A stretch of 64,000 bases of DNA, taken from the NCBI GenBank assembly GCA_963974125.1, contig CAXBCH010000020.1:1-64000 (forward strand), in the 5' to 3' direction. The notes under the pieces were generated by a model. The model saw only the letters and a list, made by a program, of their open reading frames with translations. It was not told the origin of the DNA and did no database searches. The position numbers and the translations under genes were made by a program. This document shows, piece by piece, positions 45,186 through 54,144 of the stretch. Positions within the stretch are counted from its first letter, which is position 1. Each line of letters opens with the position of its first letter. Source of the stretch: Haliea sp963974125. Lineage in GTDB: Bacteria > Pseudomonadota > Gammaproteobacteria > Pseudomonadales > Halieaceae.

Positions 45186-48100
45186 ATGCGCAAGCTCTGG
45201 ATTTTGCCTGTCGCGCTGCTGCTGGCACTGCTGGCAGCCAGTGCTGCCCTGCTGTCCTCGCCGGCGCTGCTGGTGTCCACACTGCAATGGGGCGTGGAGC
45301 GGTTCAGCAGCTACCGACTGGAAATCACGGGCCTGGAAATCCGGCCGCGCTCAGTCGGCCTGAGCCTGGAGGCGCTGCATCTCTACCAGCAGGGTGTAGA
45401 CGGTCCCGCGCTGATCTCGGTCCTCGGTTTCAATGGCGACAGTCGCCTTAGGGACCTCCGGCAACGGGACCTGGCCAACACCACCCTGAGTGCAGACAGC
45501 GTCATCGTCTATGTGGCCGCCGATGACGACGCTGAAGACCCTACCCCGGAGCAGTGGTTGCAGTACCTGCGCTTCCTGCCGCAGCAACTGGATATCGCGA
45601 CGGTCCATGTCATCAACCAGCATGGCGACGTGTCCATATTTCCTGTCGAGAACCTCTCGGGGCGGCGCACGGGCAGCGACGGCTTCGCGGCCGAATTGCG
45701 CGCCGACATAGACGGCGCGCCTCTGGACGTTGCGCTCACGCTAACCTCCATCAGGCGGGAGCTGGATCGCGGCGGGGTCAACTTCACGGCCAGTGTTGAA
45801 GCACCGGATAGCGCCACCGAAGCCCGGCTGGAGGGCCTGTTTGAAGCGCATGCGGAGTCCATTCACTATGATGTGACAGTCAACGCACGGTTTCCGCAGG
45901 TATCCACCCTGCTCGCCGCATTTCCCGCTGCGCCGCCACTGGCTGGCGAACTGTCGCTACGGGGGCGACTGTCGGGCGACCTGCAAGACTACGAACTCAC
46001 CGCTGCCGGCTTTGAACTGGACAACCGCCCCGCCTACTTTTTTGAGGCCAGCGGCGATCTGCAGCGGGTCGATGGCGCGGACCCGACCCTGTCACTGATC
46101 GCATCCGGGGAAATGGACTCCCTGGAGTATTTTCTGCGCTGGCTCGAGCTGGACCTGACGCCGCTGGGCGGCATCCGGGCCAGCATTGCCCTGTCGGGAA
46201 CCATGGCAGCGACTGTCGTCGACCAGTTATCCATTGTGACCCAAAGCAGTGAGGGGCTGTGGATTACCCTGAACGGATCTTCTGGCCCCGGCAGCCTCGG
46301 CAGCGCAGAGTTGCCCGCAGACGCCGACTTTACCCTCCACGCCCATGCACCAGGTCTTGAGGTTCTCGACCCCTGGCTGAGTCAGCCGATCGGCTTTGAT
46401 GCCGGCCCCTGGCAATTGTCGGCCAGGCTTGTGGAGGCAGGAGGTGATCTCGGCATGGAAAATATCCAGGCACAGCTGGGCAGCGCCGCTACCACGCTAC
46501 TGCGCGCCACTGACGGCAGTGCGCGCATTGACCTGGACAGACTGGACGATCCGGGCGGGATCCAGAACATCGACCTGACACTGGCTGCTGTCAGCTCTGA
46601 TCTGGCGATGCCGGCCGGGTGGCTGAATCAATCGCTGCCAGCAGGCTTCGCCCTGGAGGCGAGCGCCACGCTGGCAGGTAACGGCGGCGAACTGACGCTC
46701 ACCGGTGGCGCCGGGACACTGCGTCATCAGCATCTCGAGATGGCTTTCGACGGCGCCGGTGTGCGGCTACACCGGTCAGAGGATTACCAACCCCGGGGTG
46801 GACAGGCCCGCCTGCACTTGCGCGCAGAGGATCTGGCTTCCCTGTCCGATCTCGCCGGATCTCCGTTGCCGGACCTGGGCAGGCTGGAGCTTACCGCCAG
46901 GGCGAGCCAGCGCGACCAGCGTATTGATCTGCGGGACCTCGCTGCCAGACTGACTGGCCGCCAGCTGGATATCACGGCTCGCGGCAGTGCCCGGGATATT
47001 GCCGGCGGACGCGAGATCAGCCTGGACAGCACCGTGGATCACCTGGACATCGGCGGGCTCATCGCCCTGCTGACGCCGGCAACAACGCCCCCGGCGAACC
47101 TGGGCACACTGACCGGGGGCTTCAAGATGAACGCCAGCGGTGGCGGCTACTCGCTGTCACAGCTGGCGCTGGCCAGCCCGGCATCATCTCCCCTGCAGCT
47201 GCGCCTGGATGGGGGCGGAAACTACAATGCGGAGGAGACCTGGCAGGGCGAATTTACCCTGGGATTCGGCAGTGATGATCGCGCCCTGCTGGAGGCATTG
47301 AGCGGCCTGCCACTGGCACCGGTGGGTGGCTTCATGACCCTGGCCATGGACCCGGCCACTGCCACGCTGGCCAGTAAAACCCGGGTGGGCACTACGGAAC
47401 TGGCGCTGCATGTCGAGGCCAGCCACAGTGAGGGCAAGCTCAGCAGCCTGAGCGCCAGCCTGGAGTCGCCGCTGGCAAGACTGCGCGATCTGGGCCTGCA
47501 GGCCACCGGCACCGATGAGGATAGCTACCGGCCAGCAGAAAAGCTGGAACCTGTCGCCGAGAACACGACGCTGCAACGGCTGCTGGAACTCGCACCGAGG
47601 TACCCGCTGGACCTGCGGCTGGCGCTGGGCAGTCTGCAGGGCGACGAGAGCCGCTTCGACGACATCAACGTGCACATCACCGGCGCTGACACGACCTACC
47701 TGCTGCGGGAATTCGACTTTGTTTACGCCAGTGCTCCCGCCCAGATCCGCGGCGTGATCGATATCAGCCTGACCCCGCCGGGACTCAGTATCGCGGGCCA
47801 GGCGGAGTCGATTCCGCTCAACACCCTGTCCCGCGACCTCGGCATCGAGACGGATATCAGCGGTGCCCTGAACGTGCGCGGGGGCCTCAGCGGCCAGGGC
47901 GCCACCGGCGCCGAACTCCTGGCCCAGCTGGACGGCACTGTGGGGGTCGCGCTGGAAGCCGCGACCATTGAGGGCGCCGCCTATGATGTGCTGGCAAGCG
48001 GCATTCTCACCTGGCTGTTCTCCGGCGCTGCCAGGGAGGAATCGACCTATCTGGACTGCGTGATGGCCCAGTTCAGCCTGGAGGATGGTGTCGCCCGCAG

Positions 48101-48407
48101 CAATGACATCTTCGTGGAGTCACCGAACATGACCGCCACCGGTGTCGGCGAGTTCAACCTCCCCGCCAGGACCCTGGCGCTGACCCTAACTCCGCGGTCG
48201 AAATCCCGCAGCATCCAGATTCCTTCCAGCATCAGCCTGCGGGGGGACATGGCCAGCCCGCGCACCTCGGTGTCGCCCGTCACCACCACCCTGGACATGA
48301 CCAGCGAGGCCCTGCTGTTCCTGCCCCGCCTGGTATTGAGGATTTTCGGTATCGGCAAGCACGACAAGACCGCCCAGCGCAGCTGCGTGATTACAGTCAA
48401 CCCCTAG
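45186..48407 (+). CDS. AsmA-family envelope protein
   Basis: Protein of 1073 residues with one N-terminal membrane helix (LWILPVALLLALLAASAALL) and a very long periplasmic beta-strand repeat region made of alternating two- or three-strand units, as in AsmA, YhdP and TamB. The C-terminal domain includes TYLDCVMAQFSLEDGVARSNDIFVESPNMTATGVGEF (parts) and NLPARTLALTLTPRSKS, which is the typical AsmA-like C-terminal motif. Such proteins are thought to form hydrophobic grooves that help lipids move between the two membranes. The ATG at 45186 is preferred to a TTG 9 bases upstream. A TACACT -10-like element lies at 45148-45153. Confidence 0.85.
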   Translation: MRKLWILPVALLLALLAASAALLSSPALLVSTLQWGVERFSSYRLEITGLEIRPRSVGLSLEALHLYQQGVDGPALISVLGFNGDSRLRDLRQRDLANTTLSADSVIVYVAADDDAEDPTPEQWLQYLRFLPQQLDIATVHVINQHGDVSIFPVENLSGRRTGSDGFAAELRADIDGAPLDVALTLTSIRRELDRGGVNFTASVEAPDSATEARLEGLFEAHAESIHYDVTVNARFPQVSTLLAAFPAAPPLAGELSLRGRLSGDLQDYELTAAGFELDNRPAYFFEASGDLQRVDGADPTLSLIASGEMDSLEYFLRWLELDLTPLGGIRASIALSGTMAATVVDQLSIVTQSSEGLWITLNGSSGPGSLGSAELPADADFTLHAHAPGLEVLDPWLSQPIGFDAGPWQLSARLVEAGGDLGMENIQAQLGSAATTLLRATDGSARIDLDRLDDPGGIQNIDLTLAAVSSDLAMPAGWLNQSLPAGFALEASATLAGNGGELTLTGGAGTLRHQHLEMAFDGAGVRLHRSEDYQPRGGQARLHLRAEDLASLSDLAGSPLPDLGRLELTARASQRDQRIDLRDLAARLTGRQLDITARGSARDIAGGREISLDSTVDHLDIGGLIALLTPATTPPANLGTLTGGFKMNASGGGYSLSQLALASPASSPLQLRLDGGGNYNAEETWQGEFTLGFGSDDRALLEALSGLPLAPVGGFMTLAMDPATATLASKTRVGTTELALHVEASHSEGKLSSLSASLESPLARLRDLGLQATGTDEDSYRPAEKLEPVAENTTLQRLLELAPRYPLDLRLALGSLQGDESRFDDINVHITGADTTYLLREFDFVYASAPAQIRGVIDISLTPPGLSIAGQAESIPLNTLSRDLGIETDISGALNVRGGLSGQGATGAELLAQLDGTVGVALEAATIEGAAYDVLASGILTWLFSGAAREESTYLDCVMAQFSLEDGVARSNDIFVESPNMTATGVGEFNLPARTLALTLTPRSKSRSIQIPSSISLRGDMASPRTSVSPVTTTLDMTSEALLFLPRLVLRIFGIGKHDKTAQRSCVITVNP

Positions 48408-48465
48408 TCCGGGCCGAACCGGCAGCCTTCGTGGTATACTGCGAGAGACAATAAGACAGGCACTG

Positions 48466-49830
48466 ATGGACCAGACTATGGCATCTCCCCGGGGTGAATT
48501 CAGCTCGAGATTCGGCTTTATCATGGCAGCGGCCGGCAGTGCCGTCGGCCTCGGCAATATCTGGGGGTTCCCGACCCAGGCCGCGAGCAATGGCGGTGCG
48601 GCTTTCCTGCTGGTCTACCTGGTGCTGGCCTTTACCCTCGCCTATCCGGCACTCATGGCAGAGCTGATCATAGGCCGGCACGCTCATGCCAACGCCGCCA
48701 ATGCGCTGCGGCTGATCTCACCCAATACCGGGCTGCGACGGCTTGGCACCGCGACCGGTGTCACCGGCTTTATCGTCGCCAGTTTTATCCTCAGCTTCTA
48801 CGCCATTGTTGCCGGCTGGATGCTGGCGCACTGCCTGGCCGCTCTGGTCGAGTTGTTCCGGTTCGACACTGCCGCCGCCTGGCTGACGGAGTTCGGCTTC
48901 GCCCGCAACCTGGGGTTCATGCTGGTCTTCATGGCGCTGACGGTTGGCATAATCTCCGAGGGTGTGCAGCAGGGCATTGAACGCTGGTCCAGCCGGCTGA
49001 TGCCCATGTTACTGGTATCATTGGTCCTCCTGGTGGTGTACGTATTCACCCTGGACGGCGCCATGGACGGGCTGCGCGTCTACCTGCTGCCGGACTTCGA
49101 GCGCGCGCTGGCGCCGGATCTGATTCTGAAAGCACTGGGGGCCGCCTTTTTCTCGCTGTCACTGGGCGTCGGCACCATGCTGATCTATGGCTCCTATATC
49201 AGCGACCGCGAGAACCTGCCAGTCGTTGGTGGCCTGGTCACCCTCGTCGACATCTGCATCGCGGTCATGGCCGGCTTCCTGGTGCTGCCGGCCATGTACG
49301 TGGCACTGCACAACGGCGTGGAAATCTTTACCGCGACCGGCGAGCTGATCTCCGAGGACACGCTGATTTTCAACGTCCTGCCGCGCCTGTTCGACACCAT
49401 GGGACTGGCCGGAGTGCTGGTGGGCTTTGTATTTTTCTTCCTCATGAGCATCGCCGCCCTCACCTCCTCCATCTCCATGCTGGAGGTGCCGGTGGCCTAT
49501 ACCATTGAGGAACACGGTGTCGACCGCAAGGTCGCGGTGGTGGTGATCGGCATCCTGATTGCCATCGTCAGCACGGTGATCCTGCTCAATTTCGAGCTGC
49601 TGTTCGGACTCGTCATAGCGGCCACCACCCGCTATAGCCAGCCGTTGCTGGGCTTCATGTTCTGCCTCTACGCTGGCTGGGTATGGCGCCGGGATCAGTT
49701 GCTGCAGGAGCTGCGCAAGGGCAATGACCTGGTCGAGCACAGCCTGTTCTGGAAGATATGGCCCGGCTATGTGCGCGTGGTGTGCCCGGTCATCATCCTG
49801 CTGATTTTTGCCCAGTCATTGCTGGGTTAA
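48466..49830 (+). CDS. sodium-dependent neurotransmitter-type (NSS) transporter
   Basis: Membrane transporter of 454 residues with 11 or 12 helices. The family signature is visible at the start: GFIMAAAGSAVGLGNIWGFP, where the unwound helix 1 and Na+ site lie, followed by AASNGGAAFLLVYLVLAF. Later segments VLVGFVFFFLMSIAALTSSIS contain the second sodium-site Ser/Thr pair. It imports an amino acid or related compound with sodium, like LeuT or TyrP-type proteins. The substrate is not evident. The stop overlaps the convergent LEA2 gene by 15 bases. Confidence 0.92.
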   Translation: MDQTMASPRGEFSSRFGFIMAAAGSAVGLGNIWGFPTQAASNGGAAFLLVYLVLAFTLAYPALMAELIIGRHAHANAANALRLISPNTGLRRLGTATGVTGFIVASFILSFYAIVAGWMLAHCLAALVELFRFDTAAAWLTEFGFARNLGFMLVFMALTVGIISEGVQQGIERWSSRLMPMLLVSLVLLVVYVFTLDGAMDGLRVYLLPDFERALAPDLILKALGAAFFSLSLGVGTMLIYGSYISDRENLPVVGGLVTLVDICIAVMAGFLVLPAMYVALHNGVEIFTATGELISEDTLIFNVLPRLFDTMGLAGVLVGFVFFFLMSIAALTSSISMLEVPVAYTIEEHGVDRKVAVVVIGILIAIVSTVILLNFELLFGLVIAATTRYSQPLLGFMFCLYAGWVWRRDQLLQELRKGNDLVEHSLFWKIWPGYVRVVCPVIILLIFAQSLLG

Positions 49831-50292
49831 CGCCGCGAGGGCGATGCTGCCGCTGTCTTCGATGTACTGCGTCGGCAGCAGGCCGCGAAAGTCAATCTTG
49901 GCGGTGAACCGGTAATCCAGCGCATCGCCGCGGCTGTGACCCAGATTGCCGAGCAGGCGCAGCACTTCCAGCAGGTTGACCCCGGCGTCGATGACAACCT
50001 GTTCTTCCGTATAACCTGCGATGCGCGGCACCTGGTTGCTGACCCCACTGATCAGCTCCCGTCCCAGCAGCTGCATGCCATAGCTGATACCGGCGATATC
50101 CAGGGCCCGGGCATTGGGGTTGGCGATGCGCAGAACTATCTGAAAGCGTGGGCCACTCCCCCCGGCAGGAAGACTGCGCACGCTGTCCACACTGACCTTG
50201 GGGGCTTCGATCCCCGGCATCAGGCTACTGCAGCCGCCCAGAGCCAGCGCCAGCATCGCCGCCAGCAACAGACGCACGCCGGGCGCAGTCAT
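49816..50292 (-). CDS. LEA type 2 (WHy-domain) lipoprotein
   Basis: Lipoprotein of 158 residues with the lipobox LALGGCSSL, then one LEA2/WHy domain: PKVSVDSVRSLPAGGSGPRFQ and IVLRIANPNARALDIAGISYG, whose NPN motif is diagnostic, and a later QVVIDAGVNLLEVLR. It probably sits on the inner or outer membrane facing the periplasm and may protect proteins under drying or salt stress. The ATG at 50292 overlaps the stop of the small membrane protein gene by 4 bases. The open frame continues upstream, but without a signal peptide, so it is not used. Confidence 0.85.
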   Translation of the reverse strand: MTAPGVRLLLAAMLALALGGCSSLMPGIEAPKVSVDSVRSLPAGGSGPRFQIVLRIANPNARALDIAGISYGMQLLGRELISGVSNQVPRIAGYTEEQVVIDAGVNLLEVLRLLGNLGHSRGDALDYRFTAKIDFRGLLPTQYIEDSGSIALAALTQQ

Positions 50293-50462
50293 GATCCGTC
50301 CCTGTCGCGGGGGGTAACTGACAGGAAAAAGATACCGTAACCAAGGCTCGCCACGGCAAACACCATTGCCACCCAGTCGCCCGTTTGCAGATACATCCAG
50401 CCGCTGAACACCAGCATCGCCAGGGTCACGACAATTCCTATGGCCCGCGCAGTCTGTGTCAC
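50289..50462 (-). CDS. small two-helix membrane protein
   Basis: Short protein of about 57 residues, VTQTARAIGIVVTLAML then FSGWMYLQTGDWVAMVFAV, then LGYGIFFLSVTPRDRDGS. Two hydrophobic helices with a short basic end. Starts at a GTG with GGAAAGG close upstream, and its stop overlaps the LEA2 ATG by 4 bases, which supports it being a real gene. No family is recognised. The coding region lies opposite the upstream part of the exosortase H gene. Confidence 0.5.
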   Translation of the reverse strand: MTQTARAIGIVVTLAMLVFSGWMYLQTGDWVAMVFAVASLGYGIFFLSVTPRDRDGS

Positions 50463-50532
50463 CTTTCCGCCCCGTTGTGGTATTCTCGATCCCGTCCTGC
50501 AAACCGGCACGGGAGCGCATAATAGCATCAGC

Positions 50533-51036
50533 ATGGCAAAGTTCATTGTTATCTTCATGTCGGTCCTGGTGGGTTTGTTCACCGTGGAAATGCTGCAGCC
50601 GGTGCAGGCAGCGGTCATTCAGCCTTTTACCGCCTCGCTGGCGACCCTGAGCGCCGCCTTGATCACGCCCTTCGACAGCAACGTGCTCGCGTACGGACGG
50701 GTTATTGCCCACAGCGTCAACAACTTTGCGGTCTCCATAGAATCAGGGTGCAACGGCGTCGAAGCCGCGATCGTGCTGATTGCCGGCGTTCTCGCCTATC
50801 CCGCGCCCTGGCACTTTCGGATCGGGGCCATACTCGCGGGCTTCCTGACCATCCAGATGCTTAACATTGCCCGCATCATCAGCCTTTTCTACCTCGGGCA
50901 GTGGAACTACGAAATATTCGAATGGACTCACCTGTACCTGTGGCCAGTGTTTATCATGCTTGACGTGCTGATTGTGTTTGTCCTGTACCTGCGCTTCCTG
51001 GAGCGGCGCCAGCCGGTAGCGGTCACCAACGCATGA
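50533..51036 (+). CDS. xrtH: exosortase H (XrtH type)
   Basis: Membrane peptidase-like protein of 167 residues. It carries the exosortase core: the cysteine motif ESGCNGVEAAIVLIAGVLAYP, then the arginine of NIARIISLFYLG, and the histidine within FEWTHLYLWPVFIML. These Cys, Arg and His form the exosortase active site. Short length and sequence style agree with the exosortase H family, whose known substrates carry an IPTLxxWG-CTERM tail. No protein with that tail is encoded in this window. The ATG at 50533 (MAKFIVIFMS) is preferred. It overlaps the next gene by 4 bases. Confidence 0.88.
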   Translation: MAKFIVIFMSVLVGLFTVEMLQPVQAAVIQPFTASLATLSAALITPFDSNVLAYGRVIAHSVNNFAVSIESGCNGVEAAIVLIAGVLAYPAPWHFRIGAILAGFLTIQMLNIARIISLFYLGQWNYEIFEWTHLYLWPVFIMLDVLIVFVLYLRFLERRQPVAVTNA

Positions 51037-51656
51037 CCCTGTACCGCTTCATCGGGCTGGTGATCCTGCTGATGATCCCCTGCTTTGCGCTCTGGTATGG
51101 CCTCGGGGCACTGCCGGCGGCGCCTGCCATTTGGTTGACACAGCTTGCCCTGCCCTGGGCGGCTCCGGATATCATTCACTCGGTAACGCTGGATCAACAC
51201 CAGTTGATGGTTTTCAGTCGCTTTGGCGAGCGTGATGGCGCCATCGTTCCCCTGGCCCAGGCAGAGTATCAACTGGCGTTCCCGCAGAGTGTCCGACTCC
51301 TGTCCTATTCCATTCCTTTCTACACAGCGCTGCACTGTGCCAGCCGCATCGAGGACTCCCTTGGGCGCTACGCCAGAAGCTTGATTGTGCTGTGGTTCCT
51401 GATGCTTGTGGGCTTCGTGGCGGTCGCGCTCAAGGACGTGATGGTCGCTGTCGGGCCGATGATGCACGAGGCCTCCTCTCTGCCCCTGCCGCCGCCGTCG
51501 GCCATCGCGCTGCTGTACCAGTTCAGTACACTGATCGTGCCGACGGTGGCGCCGATACTGCTCTGGGCGTGGGCCGTGCGTGACAGCCCCCATTGGCAAT
51601 CGCTGTTACTGGGGCGGGCAACAGATACTGCCGCAGACGGTGAGCACCAGGACTGA
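51033..51656 (+). CDS. exosortase H-associated membrane protein
   Basis: Membrane protein of 207 residues with about four helices: an N-terminal anchor (FIGLVILLMIPCFALWYGL), a central periplasmic part of about 90 residues (including FGERDGAIVPLAQAEYQLAF), and two C-terminal helices. This is the pattern of the small membrane protein that regularly accompanies exosortase H. Its start overlaps the exosortase stop by 4 bases (ATGA). It is presumed to help processing or localisation of the sorted proteins. No enzymatic motif is seen. Confidence 0.8.
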   Translation: MTLYRFIGLVILLMIPCFALWYGLGALPAAPAIWLTQLALPWAAPDIIHSVTLDQHQLMVFSRFGERDGAIVPLAQAEYQLAFPQSVRLLSYSIPFYTALHCASRIEDSLGRYARSLIVLWFLMLVGFVAVALKDVMVAVGPMMHEASSLPLPPPSAIALLYQFSTLIVPTVAPILLWAWAVRDSPHWQSLLLGRATDTAADGEHQD

Positions 51657-51667
51657 TACCCCCGTGC

Positions 51668-52681
51668 TCAGGCAGCATCCCCCACCGGGCTGTCGGCGAC
51701 GTCCCTGAGCAGCCCCTGGTACTCGTCCCCGCGCTCCTCCAGCACCGCCTGCAGGGCGCGCTCCATCAGCCAGCGCGCCTGGCAGGTGTAGGCGTAGATG
51801 CAGGCGTGTACAGCCGCATCGTGCCAGTTTTCGATTGAGCAGCTCGAGGAGTACTCCTCGAAATGGCTGAGCGAGCGGATCAGGTCGGCGATATGGCGCG
51901 GGCACTCGCAGTCGAGGGTACTTTTCAATTGCCGGGCTGCGCGCAGCTGCAGCTCACTGAACTGGCGCGGCTTGGCGCTCATCAATTCCCCGAGATTGGC
52001 ATCCCCCTGACTGGTGCTTTTGTCCGCCACGCTGCGGGCGAGCTCAAACGCCAGATAAGCGGGATCCGGGGGGAAGGTAGTGGCGGCAATGTTCTGCTGT
52101 TCCAGTGCCTGCAACCAGCGCTCGTTGGCAAACTGGTAGGTAACCAGGGCCTTCTCTACGTCCAGGTCCCCCATCAGATCCCCCACTTGCCGGGTCTGCG
52201 GGCCACTGAGATTGGCGCATTCGACGACCAGGGAATCGGCCGGGCCGATTTCCCCGCAGAACTGCGGGCTGATCTCTGCCAGCGGCAGCCGCACCAGCAG
52301 AGCATCCACACCCGCCAGGCAACCCTGGTGTTCCTCCAGCCACTCGCAGAGCTGGAGCCCGATAAAAATGACTCTCGGTTTCGGTGCCGGTACCGCAGCG
52401 CGGCCGCTCTTGCCGCGGCTGCGGAGCAGCATTTCCAGGGTCTTGCGTTCGGTAGAGGCAATTTCACCGATCCGGGAGCCGCTCGTCACCAGCGCAGCAA
52501 CCAGCTGCAAATGCTCCAGGTCAGCCTGGGTATACTGGCGCCGTCCGGTCGCCGACTTGTGACTGGCTCCCAGCCCGTAGCGGCGCTCCCACACCCGCAG
52601 CGTATCCGGCTTGAGACCGGTAAGTCGGGCAACGGTGCCAATACCGTAGAGGGGGCGGGGTTCCATAACAGCCTGATCCAT
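51668..52681 (-). CDS. MerR-family regulator with LitR/CarH-like effector region
   Basis: Regulator of 337 residues. The N-terminal MerR winged helix (YGIGTVARLTGLKPDTLRVWERRYGL) has the WERRY signature typical of the LitR/CarH/CarA class. The rest is helical with alternating strands that resemble a degraded cobalamin-binding half (VIFIGLQLCEWLEEHQG, then DALLVRLPLAEI), but the DxHxxG motif that ligates cobalamin is not present. It may have lost B12 and light sensing, or use another signal. It is divergent from a sigma-factor gene with a 161-base region between them, and lies about 5 kb from a photolyase gene. Regulation of that sigma gene is a natural hypothesis. Confidence 0.82.
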   Translation of the reverse strand: MDQAVMEPRPLYGIGTVARLTGLKPDTLRVWERRYGLGASHKSATGRRQYTQADLEHLQLVAALVTSGSRIGEIASTERKTLEMLLRSRGKSGRAAVPAPKPRVIFIGLQLCEWLEEHQGCLAGVDALLVRLPLAEISPQFCGEIGPADSLVVECANLSGPQTRQVGDLMGDLDVEKALVTYQFANERWLQALEQQNIAATTFPPDPAYLAFELARSVADKSTSQGDANLGELMSAKPRQFSELQLRAARQLKSTLDCECPRHIADLIRSLSHFEEYSSSCSIENWHDAAVHACIYAYTCQARWLMERALQAVLEERGDEYQGLLRDVADSPVGDAA

Positions 52682-52766
52682 GTGCAGAGCCTCGATAGTT
52701 TGTCGGACTTGTTACGCTGCGGTGGCCTGACTGGATGAGTTGCCCAACTTGTGTTCGCATGTTATC

Positions 52767-52817
52767 TGGACAACTGTCCGGTTTGCTTGTCCAAGGAAGT
52801 GCCAGAGGGCGTATACA
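52767..52817 (+). promoter_or_regulatory. promoter of the sigma factor gene with dyad and 19-bp spacer
   Basis: Plus strand: -35 TTGTCC (52787-52792), 19 bases, -10 TATACA (52812-52817). A perfect inverted repeat TGGACAA-N13-TTGTCCA (52767-52773 and 52787-52793) overlaps the -35. A 19-bp spacer is typical for promoters handled by MerR-family proteins. The GTG start of the sigma gene lies at 52843. Confidence 0.55.
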
Positions 52818-52842
52818 CAGCAAACCGGGAAGGAGCTGTATT

Positions 52843-54144
52843 GTGGAAAACTGGAAAACTGAAACCGATGACCGGGAACTGGAGCGGCTGTTTGCGGAAG
52901 CCCGCCGCTACCCATTGCTGAGTGCCGACCAGGAGCGCGACATTGACGGCAGCAAATGGCAGGCCGTAGCCGACATCCAGGCACTGCTGCTCGCCAGCGC
53001 GGGAGGGCGCGCATTCTTCCGCGACCTGCTGGACCGGATCGTTGCCCAGCCCCCGGATGTTGCAAACTTCGACAACCGCGACCATCACTTCCTGCTGCGC
53101 CGCGAACTGGTAGCGTACCTGCCCGGCGGAGCGCATGCCAGCGGCGTAGCCCAGCTGGCATCAGCACTGGCGGCTGATGATCTGGTTGCGGCCGGGGAAA
53201 TCGCTACCGAGATGGCTCTGCCGGCTAGCCTGCTGGTAGGCATGGCCAGTGTGGTCGGTCGCCACAACAAGCACGACGCCAAATGTCGGGTGGCGGACGC
53301 CCTGCTGGCGTGGCAAGCGACGGCGGAAGGCATCGAGCGGAACGTTCGCCGCTACCGCCTGGAGCCGGCGCAGTTGGCGAGTCTGAAACTGTCGTTATCG
53401 CGCTTCAACCAGGCCCGTGACACCCTGACCCTGCACAATCTGCGCCTGGTCTACTCCATAGCCGGGAAATACCTGGGCAAGGGCGCCCCCTACCGCGACC
53501 TGATCCAGGAGGGGACGCTGGGCCTGATTCGCGCCGCGGAGAAGTTCGAGGCGCACAAGGGTTACCGGTTCAGCACCTACTGCTACAACTGGATCTCACA
53601 GGCGGTGCGCCGCTACGTCAACGACGGCGCAGCACTGATCCGCTACCCCACCCATGTACGCGAGCAGGTGGGCAAACTCCACCGTGAGCGCAACGCCATC
53701 TGGTCGAGCACCGGGGAGGAACCCTCCGAGGAGGCGCTTGCCAGCGCGGCCGGCATCGAACCGGAAAAAGCCCGGCAGCTGCGGCAGCTGCGCAATATGG
53801 CCGTATCCCTGGACCAGCCACAGTACGCGGATGATGACGAATCACTGCTCGACAGCGTTCCCGGCGGCCCGTTTCAGGACATTGCCGCCCGCGCGGAAAG
53901 CGCCTCCCTGCAACGTTGCCTGCTGCAGGAGATTGAGCAGCTGGAACCTGCGGAACAGGAGGTCGTCATCGCACGCTGGGGCCTGCATCGGGGGCCACCC
54001 CTGAGTCGGGCAGAAGTCGCCGACAAAATGCGGGTCAGCCGCGAATGGGTGCGTCAACTTGAGCGTTCAGCACTGGAAAAACTGAGCCACAACAGTACGG
54101 TACAGGATGCCGCCCGCGATCACGGCAATCTGTCGCCGGCTTGA
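52843..54144 (+). CDS. sigma-70 family RNA polymerase sigma factor (group 2-like)
   Basis: Sigma factor of 433 residues. It begins at GTG with an AGGAG site. N-terminal part (DDRELERLFAEARRYPLLSADQERDID) resembles region 1.2, then a non-conserved insert of about 150 residues. Region 2 follows (NLRLVYSIAGKYLGKGAPYRDLIQEGTLGLIRAAEKFE and GYRFSTYCYNWISQAVRRYV, pieces), then region 3, and region 4 with the recognition helix in LSRAEVADKMRVSREWVRQLE. Not an ECF factor, since all regions are present; not RpoD, because it is much shorter. Probably a stress or light-type alternative sigma factor, judged from its divergent MerR neighbour and nearby photolyase. Confidence 0.87.
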   Translation: MENWKTETDDRELERLFAEARRYPLLSADQERDIDGSKWQAVADIQALLLASAGGRAFFRDLLDRIVAQPPDVANFDNRDHHFLLRRELVAYLPGGAHASGVAQLASALAADDLVAAGEIATEMALPASLLVGMASVVGRHNKHDAKCRVADALLAWQATAEGIERNVRRYRLEPAQLASLKLSLSRFNQARDTLTLHNLRLVYSIAGKYLGKGAPYRDLIQEGTLGLIRAAEKFEAHKGYRFSTYCYNWISQAVRRYVNDGAALIRYPTHVREQVGKLHRERNAIWSSTGEEPSEEALASAAGIEPEKARQLRQLRNMAVSLDQPQYADDDESLLDSVPGGPFQDIAARAESASLQRCLLQEIEQLEPAEQEVVIARWGLHRGPPLSRAEVADKMRVSREWVRQLERSALEKLSHNSTVQDAARDHGNLSPA

